Part shown: positions 1 through 7,060 of the stretch, piece by piece
Layout of the letters: every line of letters starts with the position of its first letter
Position numbering within the stretch: the first letter of the stretch is position 1
Translations under genes and position numbers: made by a program
Source of the DNA: an uncultured Leucobacter sp.
Lineage (GTDB): Bacteria > Actinomycetota > Actinomycetes > Actinomycetales > Microbacteriaceae
Assembly (NCBI GenBank): GCA_945952575.1
Contig: CAMFIY010000096.1
Location: 1 to 9,213 of the forward strand
Length of the DNA stretch: 9,213 bases
Direction of reading: 5' to 3'
The notes under the pieces: model-generated
Database searches by the model: none
What the model saw: only the letters and a program-made list of their open reading frames with translations
What the model was told of the DNA's origin: nothing

Positions 1-798
1 CGGTTCGATGGTGAGGTCTCGCGCCCGGATCGGTCCGGGCGCGACGCGCCACTCGCCCGCCGCGGGAGAGCCGGCCTCGACGCCGCGCTCGCGCAGCGCC
101 TCGAGCGTCATCTCGATGTGCGGGAGGCTCGGCACGCGCGCGCCCGTGTGCACGATGTGCACCCCCTCGTCGAACCGGGGCGCGCTGAGCAGGAGCGCCG
201 AGACGAACTGGCTCGAGAGCGACGCGTCGATCTCGACGCGTCCGCCGCGCAACGATCCCGTGCCGTGCACCGTGAAGGGGAGGGCGCCGCGGCCCTCGTC
301 CGAGATGTCGGCGCCGAGCGAGCGCAGCGCATCGAGCACCGGCCGCATCGGCCGCTTGCGCGCATACGGATCCCCGTCGAATGCCGTCGGCCCCAGCGCG
401 AGCGCCGCCACCGGAGGCACGAAGCGCATCACGGTCCCGGCCAGACCGCAGGCGATGCTGGTCGAACCGGTCAGCTCCTCGGCCGGGATGACGCGCAGCC
501 CGGGCGCGCCCGACTCATCGATCTCCTCGATCTCGGTGCCGAGTTCCAGCAACGCCTCGACCATCAGCTGCGAGTCGCGCGAGCGCAGCGGTGCGTGCAG
601 CACGCCGGGGCCGTCGGCGAGCGCGCTCAGGATCAGTTCGCGCCCGGTCAGCGACTTCGAGCCCGGAATGGAGACAGTCGCCTCGATCGGGGCGTCGACG
701 GTCGGCGCCGTCCAGTCGGGCGCGCCCTCTGCCGCGCCCTCTTCCCGGCCCGACGGGTCCTCTGCGCCGCGGCCTGTGTTCAGCTTGGCTTCGAGCAT
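1..798 (-). CDS. aroA: 3-phosphoshikimate 1-carboxyvinyltransferase (EPSP synthase), N-terminal part, cut by window edge
   Basis: This enzyme transfers enolpyruvate from PEP to shikimate-3-phosphate in the cytosolic shikimate pathway to aromatic amino acids. Reading from the ATG at 798 gives 266 codons without a stop to base 1, so roughly the last 40% of a usual 430-residue protein lies outside. Visible family signatures are PGSKS (residues 45-49, the lysine and the following R53 being substrate-binding positions), a RSRDSQLM segment, GLAGTVMRFVPP, which is the actinobacterial form of the NAGTAMRP loop, DGDPYARKRPM, and SLSSQFVSALLLSAP. The glycine of the glyphosate-sensitive loop is kept; the position equivalent to E. 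coli P101 is Phe, as in mycobacterial AroA from memory. Some 30 poorly conserved residues precede the core; no other good start is visible. A GGAGG lies 11 nt before the ATG. The gene is divergent from sigH, an arrangement I recall as common in actinobacteria. Confidence 0.95.
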   Translation of the reverse strand, partial: MLEAKLNTGRGAEDPSGREEGAAEGAPDWTAPTVDAPIEATVSIPGSKSLTGRELILSALADGPGVLHAPLRSRDSQLMVEALLELGTEIEEIDESGAPGLRVIPAEELTGSTSIACGLAGTVMRFVPPVAALALGPTAFDGDPYARKRPMRPVLDALRSLGADISDEGRGALPFTVHGTGSLRGGRVEIDASLSSQFVSALLLSAPRFDEGVHIVHTGARVPSLPHIEMTLEALRERGVEAGSPAAGEWRVAPGPIRARDLTIEP

Positions 799-817
799 GG
801 AAAGAAGCGCCTCCGAA

Positions 818-843
818 GGAATAAAACGGCCGTGTCTGCCGTT
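818..843 (+). promoter_or_regulatory. SigH/SigR-type autoregulatory promoter (GGAAT-N18-GTT)
   Basis: GGAAT at 818-822 is followed after exactly 18 nt by GTT at 841-843. This equals the consensus known for Streptomyces SigR and mycobacterial SigH targets. It sits 41 nt upstream of the sigH GTG, predicting transcription from about base 851 and a leader of about 35 nt. It implies positive autoregulation of the sigma/anti-sigma pair under thiol stress. The match and spacing are seen; the function is inferred from the family. Confidence 0.8.
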
Positions 844-847
844 GTCC

Positions 848-853
848 ACTCTA
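848..853 (-). promoter_or_regulatory. possible aroA -10 element (TAGAGT)
   Basis: On the minus strand TAGAGT fits the actinobacterial TANNNT -10 pattern and would place the aroA start site near 841, giving a leader of about 43 nt that contains the GGAGG. No convincing -35 is visible. If real, it overlaps the divergent SigH promoter, so the two polymerases could exclude one another. Confidence 0.3.
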
Positions 854-884
854 CCTGCAGGCGATCAGAGGAAGCGGGTGACGG

Positions 885-1529
885 GTGACGCTACTGTTGG
901 ATGCTGTGACCACCAGTTCTGCCGACGTCGATCGCGCCGCCCTCGAGGCGCGGTTCACCCGTGACGCACTCCCGTACCTGGATCAGCTCTACGGTGCGGC
1001 GATGAAGATGACGCGCAACCCTCAGGATGCGCAGGATCTCGTGCAGGAGACGTTCGCGAAGGCCTTCGCCGCCTTCGCGAGCTTCAGCGAAGGCACCAAC
1101 CTGAAGGCGTGGCTGTACCGGATCCTCACGAATTCGTACATCAACACCTATCGGAAGCGGCAGCGGGAGCCCTTCCTCGGCGCGGTCGATGAGCTCGAGG
1201 ACTGGCAGCTGGGCGGCGCCGAGTCGACGACCGCGATGTCGTCGCGATCAGCGGAGGCCGAGGCGATCGACCGCACGCCCGCGACGGTGGTGACCGACGC
1301 GCTGAACGAGCTGCCCGAGGACTTCCGCATGGTCGTCTACCTGGCGGACGTGGAGGGATTCAGCTATCAGGAGATCGCCGACATCATCGAGCGCCCCATC
1401 GGGACTGTGATGAGCCGGCTGCATCGCGGTCGATCCCGGTTGCGGCAGGCACTGGGCGACTACGCGAGAGAACAGGGCTTCGGCGTCGACGCCGGAACCG
1501 CCCGCAAGACGGAGAGGAAATCGAAATGA
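885..1529 (+). CDS. sigH: ECF RNA polymerase sigma factor, SigH/SigR family (thiol-oxidative stress)
   Basis: This 214-residue ECF sigma factor directs RNA polymerase to genes for thiol homeostasis (thioredoxins, mycothiol, proteolysis) in its known relatives SigR and SigH. Region 2 spans about residues 28-95 and contains MTRNPQDAQDLVQETF and NLKAWLYRILTNSYINTYRK, nearly identical to mycobacterial SigH as I recall it. Region 4 spans about 138-195, with the helix-turn-helix in GFSYQEIADIIERPIGTVMSRLH. There is no extra C-terminal domain. The GTG at 885 is the best start: it gives the family's usual short N-terminal arm, though AGAGGA lies a rather long 12 nt upstream. A GTG at 906 is possible but has no ribosome site. 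The stop overlaps the rsrA start by 4 nt, so the two proteins are probably made in balance. The GGAAT-N18-GTT promoter upstream suggests self-activation once RsrA releases it. Confidence 0.95.
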   Translation: MTLLLDAVTTSSADVDRAALEARFTRDALPYLDQLYGAAMKMTRNPQDAQDLVQETFAKAFAAFASFSEGTNLKAWLYRILTNSYINTYRKRQREPFLGAVDELEDWQLGGAESTTAMSSRSAEAEAIDRTPATVVTDALNELPEDFRMVVYLADVEGFSYQEIADIIERPIGTVMSRLHRGRSRLRQALGDYAREQGFGVDAGTARKTERKSK

Positions 1530-1768
1530 GCGGATGCGACTGCGCGCACGCGCGTGCGAACCTCGAAGAGCTGATCCGCGGCGAGCTGCGCGAGATCGAC
1601 TGCGAGCCGATCCGGGAGCACCTCGCGAACTGCCCCGAGTGCCGGGACGAGCAGCAGGTCTTCGAGAAGCTGACGGTGGCGGTGCGGCGAGCGTGCGATG
1701 AGGCGGCCCCGCAGTCTCTGCGCGATGCGGTGCTCAGCAGCCTGCACCAGCTGCACGCCGAGGGCTGA
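1526..1768 (+). CDS. rsrA: redox-sensing zinc-binding anti-sigma factor, RsrA/RshA family
   Basis: An 80-residue anti-sigma factor that, by family knowledge, binds the sigma factor while reduced and zinc-loaded, then releases it when a disulfide forms. The ZAS motif H-x3-C-x2-C is clear at H32, C36 and C39. Aligning with Streptomyces RsrA from memory places C6 opposite C11, C26 opposite C31, and C57 opposite C62; C61 is replaced by Ala56. The zinc ligands and the trigger cysteines therefore appear present. C4 is an extra cysteine next to C6. The start ATG overlaps the sigH stop (ATGA) and is preceded by GAGAGGAAA, a good ribosome site inside the end of sigH. It is cytosolic, with no membrane segment. 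It is the last gene of the pair; the next gene converges from the other strand. Confidence 0.93.
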   Translation: MSGCDCAHARANLEELIRGELREIDCEPIREHLANCPECRDEQQVFEKLTVAVRRACDEAAPQSLRDAVLSSLHQLHAEG

Positions 1769-1790
1769 GCGACCGATCCGCACGCCCTCG
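1759..1790. terminator. weak inverted repeat between convergent rsrA and ATPase gene, possible two-way terminator
   Basis: CGAGGGC (1759-1765) and GCCCTCG (1784-1790) form a perfect 7-bp stem with an 18-nt loop. It begins in the last codons of rsrA and lies 20 nt past the stop of the opposing ATPase gene. It is the only hairpin I see in the 42-nt convergent gap. There is no T-run on either side, so intrinsic termination is uncertain. Confidence 0.35.
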
Positions 1791-1810
1791 CCGATGCGCC
1801 CGTAGCGGAC

Positions 1811-2674
1811 TCAGGGCAGCCGCGGCAGCGCGGCGATGAGTTCGCGCGTGTAGTCCTCACGGGGCTCCGCGAAGATCTGCTCCGTGGTGCCGGCCTCGAT
1901 GATCCGACCTGCGCGCATCACGATGATCCGCTCGGCGATCCGTGGAACGATTCCCAGATCGTGCGTCACCGTGACGAGCGTGAGGCCGAGTTCTCGCCTG
2001 AGCTCCGCGAGGAGCCCGAGAAGCCGCCCGCGCACCAGCACGTCGAGCGCGCTGACCGGCTCGTCCGCGAGGAGCAGCTCCGGGCCGTGCACCAGTGCGC
2101 GCGCCACGGCGATGCGCTGGCGCTGGCCCCCGGAGAACTCCTGCGGATAGCGGTCTGCTGCGTCCCTCGGGAGTTCCAGACGGTCGAGGATCGCTCTGAC
2201 CGTCTCGCGCTGTCCGAGCTCGCGGGGCCCGGACGAACCGTTCCGCACGGACGCCATCAGCGGTTCTGCCACGGTCTGCCCGATCGTTCGACGCGGGTCG
2301 AAAGACGAGTACGGGTCCTGGAACACGATGCCCGTGCGCCGGCGCAGCCAGAGCAGGTCGTCGCGCGCGGGGTCGACGGGCCGGCCGTCGAAGCTCACCG
2401 ATCCGGAGCTCGGGCGGCTCAGCCCGAGCAGCAGTCGCAGAAGCGTCGACTTCCCCGATCCCGATTCGCCGACGACGGCGACGCTCTCACCGCGTGCGAT
2501 CGAAAGGTCGATGCCCTCGAGCGCGATCGTGCGGGATGCGCGTTGAAACACGCGTGACGGTGGCACGCGGTAGTGCTTGCTCAGCCCGGTGGCCGCGATG
2601 AGGGCTGCGCCCGAACTCGGGGTCGCCTGGGCGCCGCCGAGGGATCCCGCGCCCGCACCCGGAGACGTGCTCAT
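1811..2674 (-). CDS. ABC importer ATP-binding protein, DppF/OppF-like (peptide/nickel/opine family)
   Basis: One of two ATPases that power the importer encoded upstream, working at the cytosolic face of the membrane. The 287-residue protein has Walker A GESGSGKS (69-76), the Q-loop glutamine at 119 in VFQDPYSSFDPR, the signature SGGQ (181-184), Walker B LLLADE (200-205), D-loop ALD (209-211) and the H-loop histidine at 238. All catalytic residues are present. The phrase DPYSSFDPRRTIGQ is typical of the DppF/OppF subgroup. About 25 low-complexity Ala/Gly/Ser residues precede the fold. It ends soon after DYTREL, so the C-terminal extension common in this family is very short. Its ATG overlaps the stop of the other ATPase by 4 nt and is preceded by GGGAGGTG, a strong ribosome site. 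It is the last gene of the operon. The substrate cannot be read from the ATPase. Confidence 0.93.
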   Translation of the reverse strand: MSTSPGAGAGSLGGAQATPSSGAALIAATGLSKHYRVPPSRVFQRASRTIALEGIDLSIARGESVAVVGESGSGKSTLLRLLLGLSRPSSGSVSFDGRPVDPARDDLLWLRRRTGIVFQDPYSSFDPRRTIGQTVAEPLMASVRNGSSGPRELGQRETVRAILDRLELPRDAADRYPQEFSGGQRQRIAVARALVHGPELLLADEPVSALDVLVRGRLLGLLAELRRELGLTLVTVTHDLGIVPRIAERIIVMRAGRIIEAGTTEQIFAEPREDYTRELIAALPRLP

Positions 2675-3462
2675 GCGTCACCTCCCGCCGCGTCGATCAG
2701 CGCCCGGGTCACCGGATGCTGCGGCGCGCTCAGAATCGATGCGATCTCGCCCTGCTCGACGATCCGGCCGTCGTCCAGCACCAGGACGCGATCCACCACC
2801 CGGGACATCACGGCGAGGTCGTGGGTGATGAACAACAGCGAGCACTCGTCGGACTCGGTGATCTCGCGGAAGAGACCGAGGATCCCGCGCTGCACGGTCA
2901 CGTCGAGTGCGGTCGTCGGCTCATCGGCGAGCAGCAGCCCGGGGTTCGCGGAGATGGCGGCGGCGATCGCGGCGCGCTGTCGTTGGCCGCCGGAGACCTC
3001 GTGCGGATACGCCCGCACCATGCGCTCGGGATCGCCGAGCCCGACCCGGCCGGCCAGGCGCAGTGCCGCCTCGCGCCGCTGCGCCCGCGTCAGCGAGTAG
3101 TGCAGCGCCAGCGCCTCCGTCATCTGCCGCCCCAGCCGTCGCAGCGGGTTGAGTGCGGTCTTCGGCTCTTGGAACACCATGCCGATCCGGTCGCCGCGCA
3201 GTTCCGCGAACCCGGCGTCGTCGAGTCCGACGAGTTCGCGTTCGCCTCCGTCCTCGAAGATGAGCCGGATGGACCCGCTGATCCGGGCGTTCTCGGGCAG
3301 GAGCCCGGCGATCGCGAGCGCGGTGAGCGTCTTGCCCGATCCGGATCCGCCGATCAGGCCGAGCCGGCCGCCCGGCTCGATCTCGAAGGTGAGGCCGTGC
3401 AGGAGCTCGGTGCCGCCGATCGCGACCGACAGGCCGGTGACGACGAGTCGCGGCGCGCTCAT
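2671..3462 (-). CDS. ABC importer ATP-binding protein, DppD/OppD-like (peptide/nickel/opine family)
   Basis: The partner ATPase of the importer, 263 residues long. Motifs are intact: Walker A GGSGSGKT (38-45), Q-loop Gln98 in VFQEPKTALNP, signature SGGQ (157-160), Walker B LLLADE (176-181), D-loop ALD (185-187) and H-loop His214. VFQEPKTALNP marks the DppD/OppD side of the pair. Typical members are about 320-340 residues; this one stops right after QHPVTRALIDAAGG, so the usual C-terminal oligopeptide-transporter extension and its cysteines are absent. The only cysteine is C207. The ATG at 3462 overlaps the permease stop by 4 nt, with AGAGGCGG upstream as ribosome site. The last four residues, GGDA, and the junction sequence are repeated at both ends of this gene. 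Confidence 0.93.
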   Translation of the reverse strand: MSAPRLVVTGLSVAIGGTELLHGLTFEIEPGGRLGLIGGSGSGKTLTALAIAGLLPENARISGSIRLIFEDGGERELVGLDDAGFAELRGDRIGMVFQEPKTALNPLRRLGRQMTEALALHYSLTRAQRREAALRLAGRVGLGDPERMVRAYPHEVSGGQRQRAAIAAAISANPGLLLADEPTTALDVTVQRGILGLFREITESDECSLLFITHDLAVMSRVVDRVLVLDDGRIVEQGEIASILSAPQHPVTRALIDAAGGDA

Positions 3463-4343
3463 GCGTCACCGCCTCTCGAACGGAGCGTCGGATCCATCGC
3501 ATCGCGCAGGGCGTCGCCGAGCAGGTAGAACGCGAGCACTGTGAGCGTGATGGCGAGGCCCGGCCAGAGGACCACGATCGGATGCGCCGCGATGTAGGCC
3601 TGCGTGTCGGCGAGCATCCGCCCCCACGAGGGCACGTCGTGGGGGGCGCCGAAGCCGAGGTAGCTCAGGCCCGCCTCGGCGAGGATCGCGAGCCCCATCG
3701 AGAGTGAGATCTGCACGGTGAACACCGACGCGATGCCCGGCAGCAGATGCGTGCGCAGGATCGCACCGCGTCCGAGACCGGCCGCCCGGGCGGCGAGCAC
3801 GAAGTCCTCGGAGGCGACTTGGCGCAGCTCGGCGCGCACGACGCGCCCGATCGAGACGCCGTAGCCCACACCCACCGCGACCACCACGATCGCGAGGCCG
3901 CCGCCGAACACCGCGGCGAGCATGATCGCCAGCAGCAGCGTGGGGAAGGCGATCAGCACATCGATGAGTATCGCGAGCGACTCGCGGAGCCAACGTGGCC
4001 CGAGCGCCGCGAAGACGGCAAGGATCAGGCCGACGGTACCCGCGACGATTCCCGTGCCGAGCACGATCAGCACGGTGACCCGGCTGCCGGCCATGAGGCG
4101 GGCGGCGAGATCGCGGCCGCTGCCGTCGGTGCCGAGCCAGTGCTCGACGGACGGCGGCAGCCAGGCGTCGTACGCGCTCGAATGGTTCGGGTCCGCGGGC
4201 AGCCAGACGAAGGAGAGCAGGCAGGCGACCACGAGCAGTCCGAGCACGATGAGCGGGAACAACCCGCGCGGCGTGCGAACGAGCGTCGAGAGGATGCGCC
4301 GACGGTGCAGCGGGGCCGGGGGAGCGCTCGGAGCGGTGCTCAT
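3459..4343 (-). CDS. ABC importer permease, DppC/OppC-like
   Basis: An integral membrane subunit of 294 residues that forms half of the translocation path. After a short Pro/Ala-rich cytosolic N-terminus, the first membrane span is at about residues 28-48. The family hallmark HWLGTDGSGRD follows at 68-78. Further hydrophobic spans lie near 90-112, 122-146, 148-165, 205-225 and 256-278. The cytosolic EAA loop that docks on the ATPase is EDFVLAARAAGLGRGAILRT (179-198) and ends in HLLPG; it is followed by GLSYLGFGAPHDVPSWGRML, another DppC signature. The ATG overlaps the stop of the upstream permease by 4 nt and has GAGGAGG just before it. Its own stop overlaps the next ATPase gene by 4 nt. Length and motif order are normal. 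Confidence 0.94.
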   Translation of the reverse strand: MSTAPSAPPAPLHRRRILSTLVRTPRGLFPLIVLGLLVVACLLSFVWLPADPNHSSAYDAWLPPSVEHWLGTDGSGRDLAARLMAGSRVTVLIVLGTGIVAGTVGLILAVFAALGPRWLRESLAILIDVLIAFPTLLLAIMLAAVFGGGLAIVVVAVGVGYGVSIGRVVRAELRQVASEDFVLAARAAGLGRGAILRTHLLPGIASVFTVQISLSMGLAILAEAGLSYLGFGAPHDVPSWGRMLADTQAYIAAHPIVVLWPGLAITLTVLAFYLLGDALRDAMDPTLRSRGGDA

Positions 4344-5302
4344 CGGTCCTCCTCGCCCTCGACGCGCAGCCGGGGGTCGATGATGCGGTGCACCACATCG
4401 ACCGCGGCGCCGAGGATCAGGATGGCGGCGGTGAGGACGAACAGCGTGCTCTGCACCTTGATGAGGTCCCGGTTGTTGACGTCTTCGACCAGCATCCGGC
4501 CGAGCCCGGGCAGCGCGAACAACTGCTCGAGGACCACCGCGCCGACCAGGAGCTCGGCGAATTGCAGTCCGAGGAGCGACACGATCGACAAACCGACTCC
4601 CGGGAGTCCGTGACGGACGAGCGCGCTCAGTCGCGTGTGTCCCTGGGACATGGCGGTGCGCACATGCTCGGCGCCGAGCGCGCTCAGCGTGGCGCTGCGC
4701 ACGAAGCGGAAGAGGATCGCGCCGACCACCAGACCGATCGTCAGGGCAGGCAGCGTGAGCGAGCGGATCGCCGCGAGCGGATCCGACCAGCCGTCGATGG
4801 GGAAACCCTGAGCCGGCAGCCAGCCCAGCCAGGCTGAGAAGACGATCGTGCCGAGCAGACCGGCCCAGACGATCGGCACCGCTGCGGCGCCCGTGCCGAT
4901 CACGGAGAGCGCCCGGCTGGGGAGGGTGTTCCGGCGATACGCGGCAAGCACACCGAGGGGGAGCGCGATGATCGCTGCGACCAGCAGCGAGTAGAGGGTG
5001 AGCGGGACGGTGACCTGAGCCTTCTGCGCGAGCTCCGCGCCGATCGGGCTGCCCGAGATCACCGACCTGCCGAGATCCCCGGTGAAGATCCCGGCGATCC
5101 AGTGCGCGTACTGGGTCAGGATCGGCTCGTCGAGCCCGAGTTGCGCGCGCAGCTCCGCGACCTGTTCCGGCGTCGCGGTCGTGCCGCCGATCACCTGGGC
5201 CACGTCGCCCGGGAGCAGGCGGAGCGCTGCGAAGATGATGAAGCTCGCCAGCAGCAGGCCCACGGTGAGCGTCAGGGCTCGGACGACGAGGAAGCGGCTC
5301 AC
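4340..5302 (-). CDS. ABC importer permease, DppB/OppB-like
   Basis: The second permease, 320 residues. It starts with the usual short MSRFLVVRAL before membrane span 1 (about 9-30), then LRLLPGDVAQ, the extracellular segment with LRAQLGLDEPILTQYAHWI, and GDLGRSVISGSPI, all typical of DppB proteins. Several further spans follow, and an EAA-like loop, EHVRTAMSQGHTRLSALVRH, sits near 212-231. The C-terminus carries FALPGLGRMLVEDVNNRDL and ends with DPRLRVEG, also family-typical. The start is a GTG at 5302; no other ATG or GTG gives the conserved N-terminus. There is no properly spaced Shine-Dalgarno: only GAGAG touching the GTG. Instead TATCAT lies 6 nt upstream, suggesting a leaderless transcript. 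It opens the four-gene block of permeases and ATPases, which is separated from the binding-protein gene by 159 nt. Confidence 0.94.
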   Translation of the reverse strand: MSRFLVVRALTLTVGLLLASFIIFAALRLLPGDVAQVIGGTTATPEQVAELRAQLGLDEPILTQYAHWIAGIFTGDLGRSVISGSPIGAELAQKAQVTVPLTLYSLLVAAIIALPLGVLAAYRRNTLPSRALSVIGTGAAAVPIVWAGLLGTIVFSAWLGWLPAQGFPIDGWSDPLAAIRSLTLPALTIGLVVGAILFRFVRSATLSALGAEHVRTAMSQGHTRLSALVRHGLPGVGLSIVSLLGLQFAELLVGAVVLEQLFALPGLGRMLVEDVNNRDLIKVQSTLFVLTAAILILGAAVDVVHRIIDPRLRVEGEEDR

Positions 5303-5308
5303 CTCTCG

Positions 5309-5314
5309 ATGATA
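5309..5314 (-). promoter_or_regulatory. candidate leaderless-promoter -10 (TATCAT) for the permease/ATPase operon
   Basis: On the minus strand TATCAT is followed by six bases (CGAGAG) and then the GTG start. This places the hexamer at -12 to -7 if transcription starts on the G of the GTG, the standard leaderless layout in actinobacteria. No good -35 is visible 17-18 nt upstream. Two other genes in the window show the same arrangement. Confidence 0.55.
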
Positions 5315-5396
5315 TTCGCTGGTAGGGGCGTCGGATTGCGAGGGATCTCCCTGGACCTGCCGTATCGAGCGATCATCCGGTGCGCCGTTCAGTTCG

Positions 5397-5445
5397 GTGC
5401 AGGCGTCGGTGGCCGGGACTCGGTCCGGGTCGCCGACGCCTGCAC
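5397..5445 (-). terminator. strong hairpin after the binding-protein gene (terminator, attenuator or 3' stabiliser)
   Basis: GTGCAGGCGTCGG (5397-5409) and CCGACGCCTGCAC (5433-5445) form a perfect 13-bp stem, extended inward by wobble pairs and a second small stem (GGAC/GTCC). It begins 16 nt after the stop of the binding-protein gene. The transcript lacks a U-run after the stem, as is common in high-GC actinobacteria. The rest of the 159-nt gap (5303-5396) holds only the candidate promoter of the permease gene. Confidence 0.7.
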
Positions 5446-5461
5446 GCCGGGTGGGCGGTCC

Positions 5462-7060
5462 TCAGTCGACCGTGATGCCCTGCAGATTGATCCGCGAGTT
5501 GGTATTGCTCGTCGGGAAGCCGTGCACCTTCACGCCCACCGCGTTGGTCGGCGTGTAGTTGATCAACCACTTCGCGGGGGCATCGTTCGCGACGATGCGC
5601 GCGGCCTGCTTGACCAGATCGACGGCTTCGGCCGGGTCGGTCGCCGAGAGCGACTTCGCATAGAGGTCGGCTGCCTTCGGGTCCACCGCGCCGAAGTAGT
5701 AGCCCTCGGTGACGTAGTTCACGAAGTCGTGCGCCTCGGCGTGATCGATATAGCTGAGGTCGAAGTCACGGGTGCTCCCGTCTGCAGGCGCCGAATAGAC
5801 ATCGCTGAGCCAGGTGGCGAACTCGACCTGATCCACCTTGAGCGTCACGCCGATCGCCTTGAAATCGCTGGCGACCTGGTTGATCGCTTCAGTCGGATAG
5901 AAGTTCGGGATCGTGACCGTGAGCTTCAGATCCTTGACGCCCGCTTCGGCGAGCAACTTCTTGGCGCCCTCCGGATCGTAGGAGTTGATGTTCGTCAGAT
6001 CCTCGTACGCGGGCTCGATGTCGGTGATCGGGCCCCCGAGCGCCTTGCCGTCTCCATAGAACGCCGCGATGATCGCATCGCTGTCGATGGACTTCGAGAG
6101 CGCGGTGCGCACACGGGGATCGTCGAGCGGCGCCTTCGCGGAGTTGTAGGCGAGGGTGAAGACATCGGTGCTGTCGGCTCGGCCGAGAACGAAGTTCTTG
6201 TCGTCCTTGAGCTGCGAGATCAGGCTCGCCGTCACGGGGGCGAGAACGTCGACGTCGCCCTCCTTCGCCGCGTTGACCGCCGCGTTGCCGTCGGGGATGT
6301 AGCGCCACACCACTCGATCGAGCGTCGGAGCCTCACCCCAGTACTTCGAGTTCTTCGCGAAGGTGATGCTGTCGCCCTGCTTCCAGCTGTCGAGCAGGTA
6401 GGGGCCGGTGCCGTTCGCGGAGTTGGACAGATTTCCCGTGTAGGCGGTTTCGAAGACGAGGCCCGGGCGATTCGCGAGCTGCCACAACAGTTGGCTGTTC
6501 GGCTTCTCGAGCACGATCTGGACGGTCTGAGCGTCCGGAGCGGTGACGGTCGCCTTCGAGCCGAGCAGCGCCTCGGTCAGCGTCGCGGTCAGCGAGTCGA
6601 CGACGTCCTTCGCGGTGAGCGGGTTGCCCGATTCGCCGAACGCGACGCCCTGGCGCAGCGTGAAGGTGTACGTCAGCCCGTCGTCGGATACCGCGGGAAG
6701 CTGCTCGGCGAGCACCGGGACATACTCGGAGACCGATCCCGACTTGAGGCCCACGAGACCCTGGTAGATGTTGTCGATCAGCACTTGATCGAGAGCCACG
6801 CCCGCGGTCTTGCGGATGTCGAGATTCGTCGGCTCGAGCGTGAGGCCGACGGTCAGGGACTTGGGAGAGCCGCTCGGACCGGTGCTCGGCTTGTCGCCGT
6901 TGCCGCCGGTTCCCTTGCCGAGCGTGAAGGCCAGGACGGCCGCGACCGCGGCCACGACGAGAATGGCGAGGACGATGATGATCCGGCCGGTGGATCGCTT
7001 GCGCTTCCGGTATTGCGGCTCGGGGTTCGCTGAAGGCTCAGTGCTTGACGGCTCGGTCAC
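5462..7060 (-). CDS. ABC transporter substrate-binding protein, family 5 (peptide/nickel/opine type), membrane-anchored
   Basis: The extracytoplasmic receptor of the importer, 532 residues. The GTG at 7060 is chosen over an upstream ATG at 7141 because GAGGAG lies 7 nt before it and the extra 27 residues are Arg/Pro-rich with no family resemblance. The N-terminus is polar, then YRKRKRST (17-24), then one hydrophobic span at about 26-47, a Gly/Ser/Pro linker (48-68), and the SBP_bac_5 fold. Family signs are LTVGLTLEPTNLDI, the segment with DGLTYTFTLRQGVAFG, LTAKDVVDSL, NGTGPYLLDSWKQGDSI and DDPRVRTALSKSID. There is no lipobox and no cysteine at all, so it should stay attached by a signal anchor, or be cut by signal peptidase, rather than lipidated. 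It is the first gene of the transporter locus on this strand; the substrate is unknown, with peptides the default guess. Confidence 0.93.
   Translation of the reverse strand: MTEPSSTEPSANPEPQYRKRKRSTGRIIIVLAILVVAAVAAVLAFTLGKGTGGNGDKPSTGPSGSPKSLTVGLTLEPTNLDIRKTAGVALDQVLIDNIYQGLVGLKSGSVSEYVPVLAEQLPAVSDDGLTYTFTLRQGVAFGESGNPLTAKDVVDSLTATLTEALLGSKATVTAPDAQTVQIVLEKPNSQLLWQLANRPGLVFETAYTGNLSNSANGTGPYLLDSWKQGDSITFAKNSKYWGEAPTLDRVVWRYIPDGNAAVNAAKEGDVDVLAPVTASLISQLKDDKNFVLGRADSTDVFTLAYNSAKAPLDDPRVRTALSKSIDSDAIIAAFYGDGKALGGPITDIEPAYEDLTNINSYDPEGAKKLLAEAGVKDLKLTVTIPNFYPTEAINQVASDFKAIGVTLKVDQVEFATWLSDVYSAPADGSTRDFDLSYIDHAEAHDFVNYVTEGYYFGAVDPKAADLYAKSLSATDPAEAVDLVKQAARIVANDAPAKWLINYTPTNAVGVKVHGFPTSNTNSRINLQGITVD

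Noticed and set aside
8..964. A plus-strand open frame of 318 codons opposite aroA
   Set aside because: Ser/Ala/Arg-rich composition with no family resemblance; the minus strand carries unmistakable EPSP synthase motifs over the same bases.
5102..7033. A plus-strand open frame of 643 codons running antisense through the permease start, the gap and the receptor gene
   Set aside because: It is composed of low-complexity Arg/Asp/Glu/Val runs typical of antisense frames in GC-rich DNA, has no recognisable domain, and the opposite strand encodes two clear transporter proteins.
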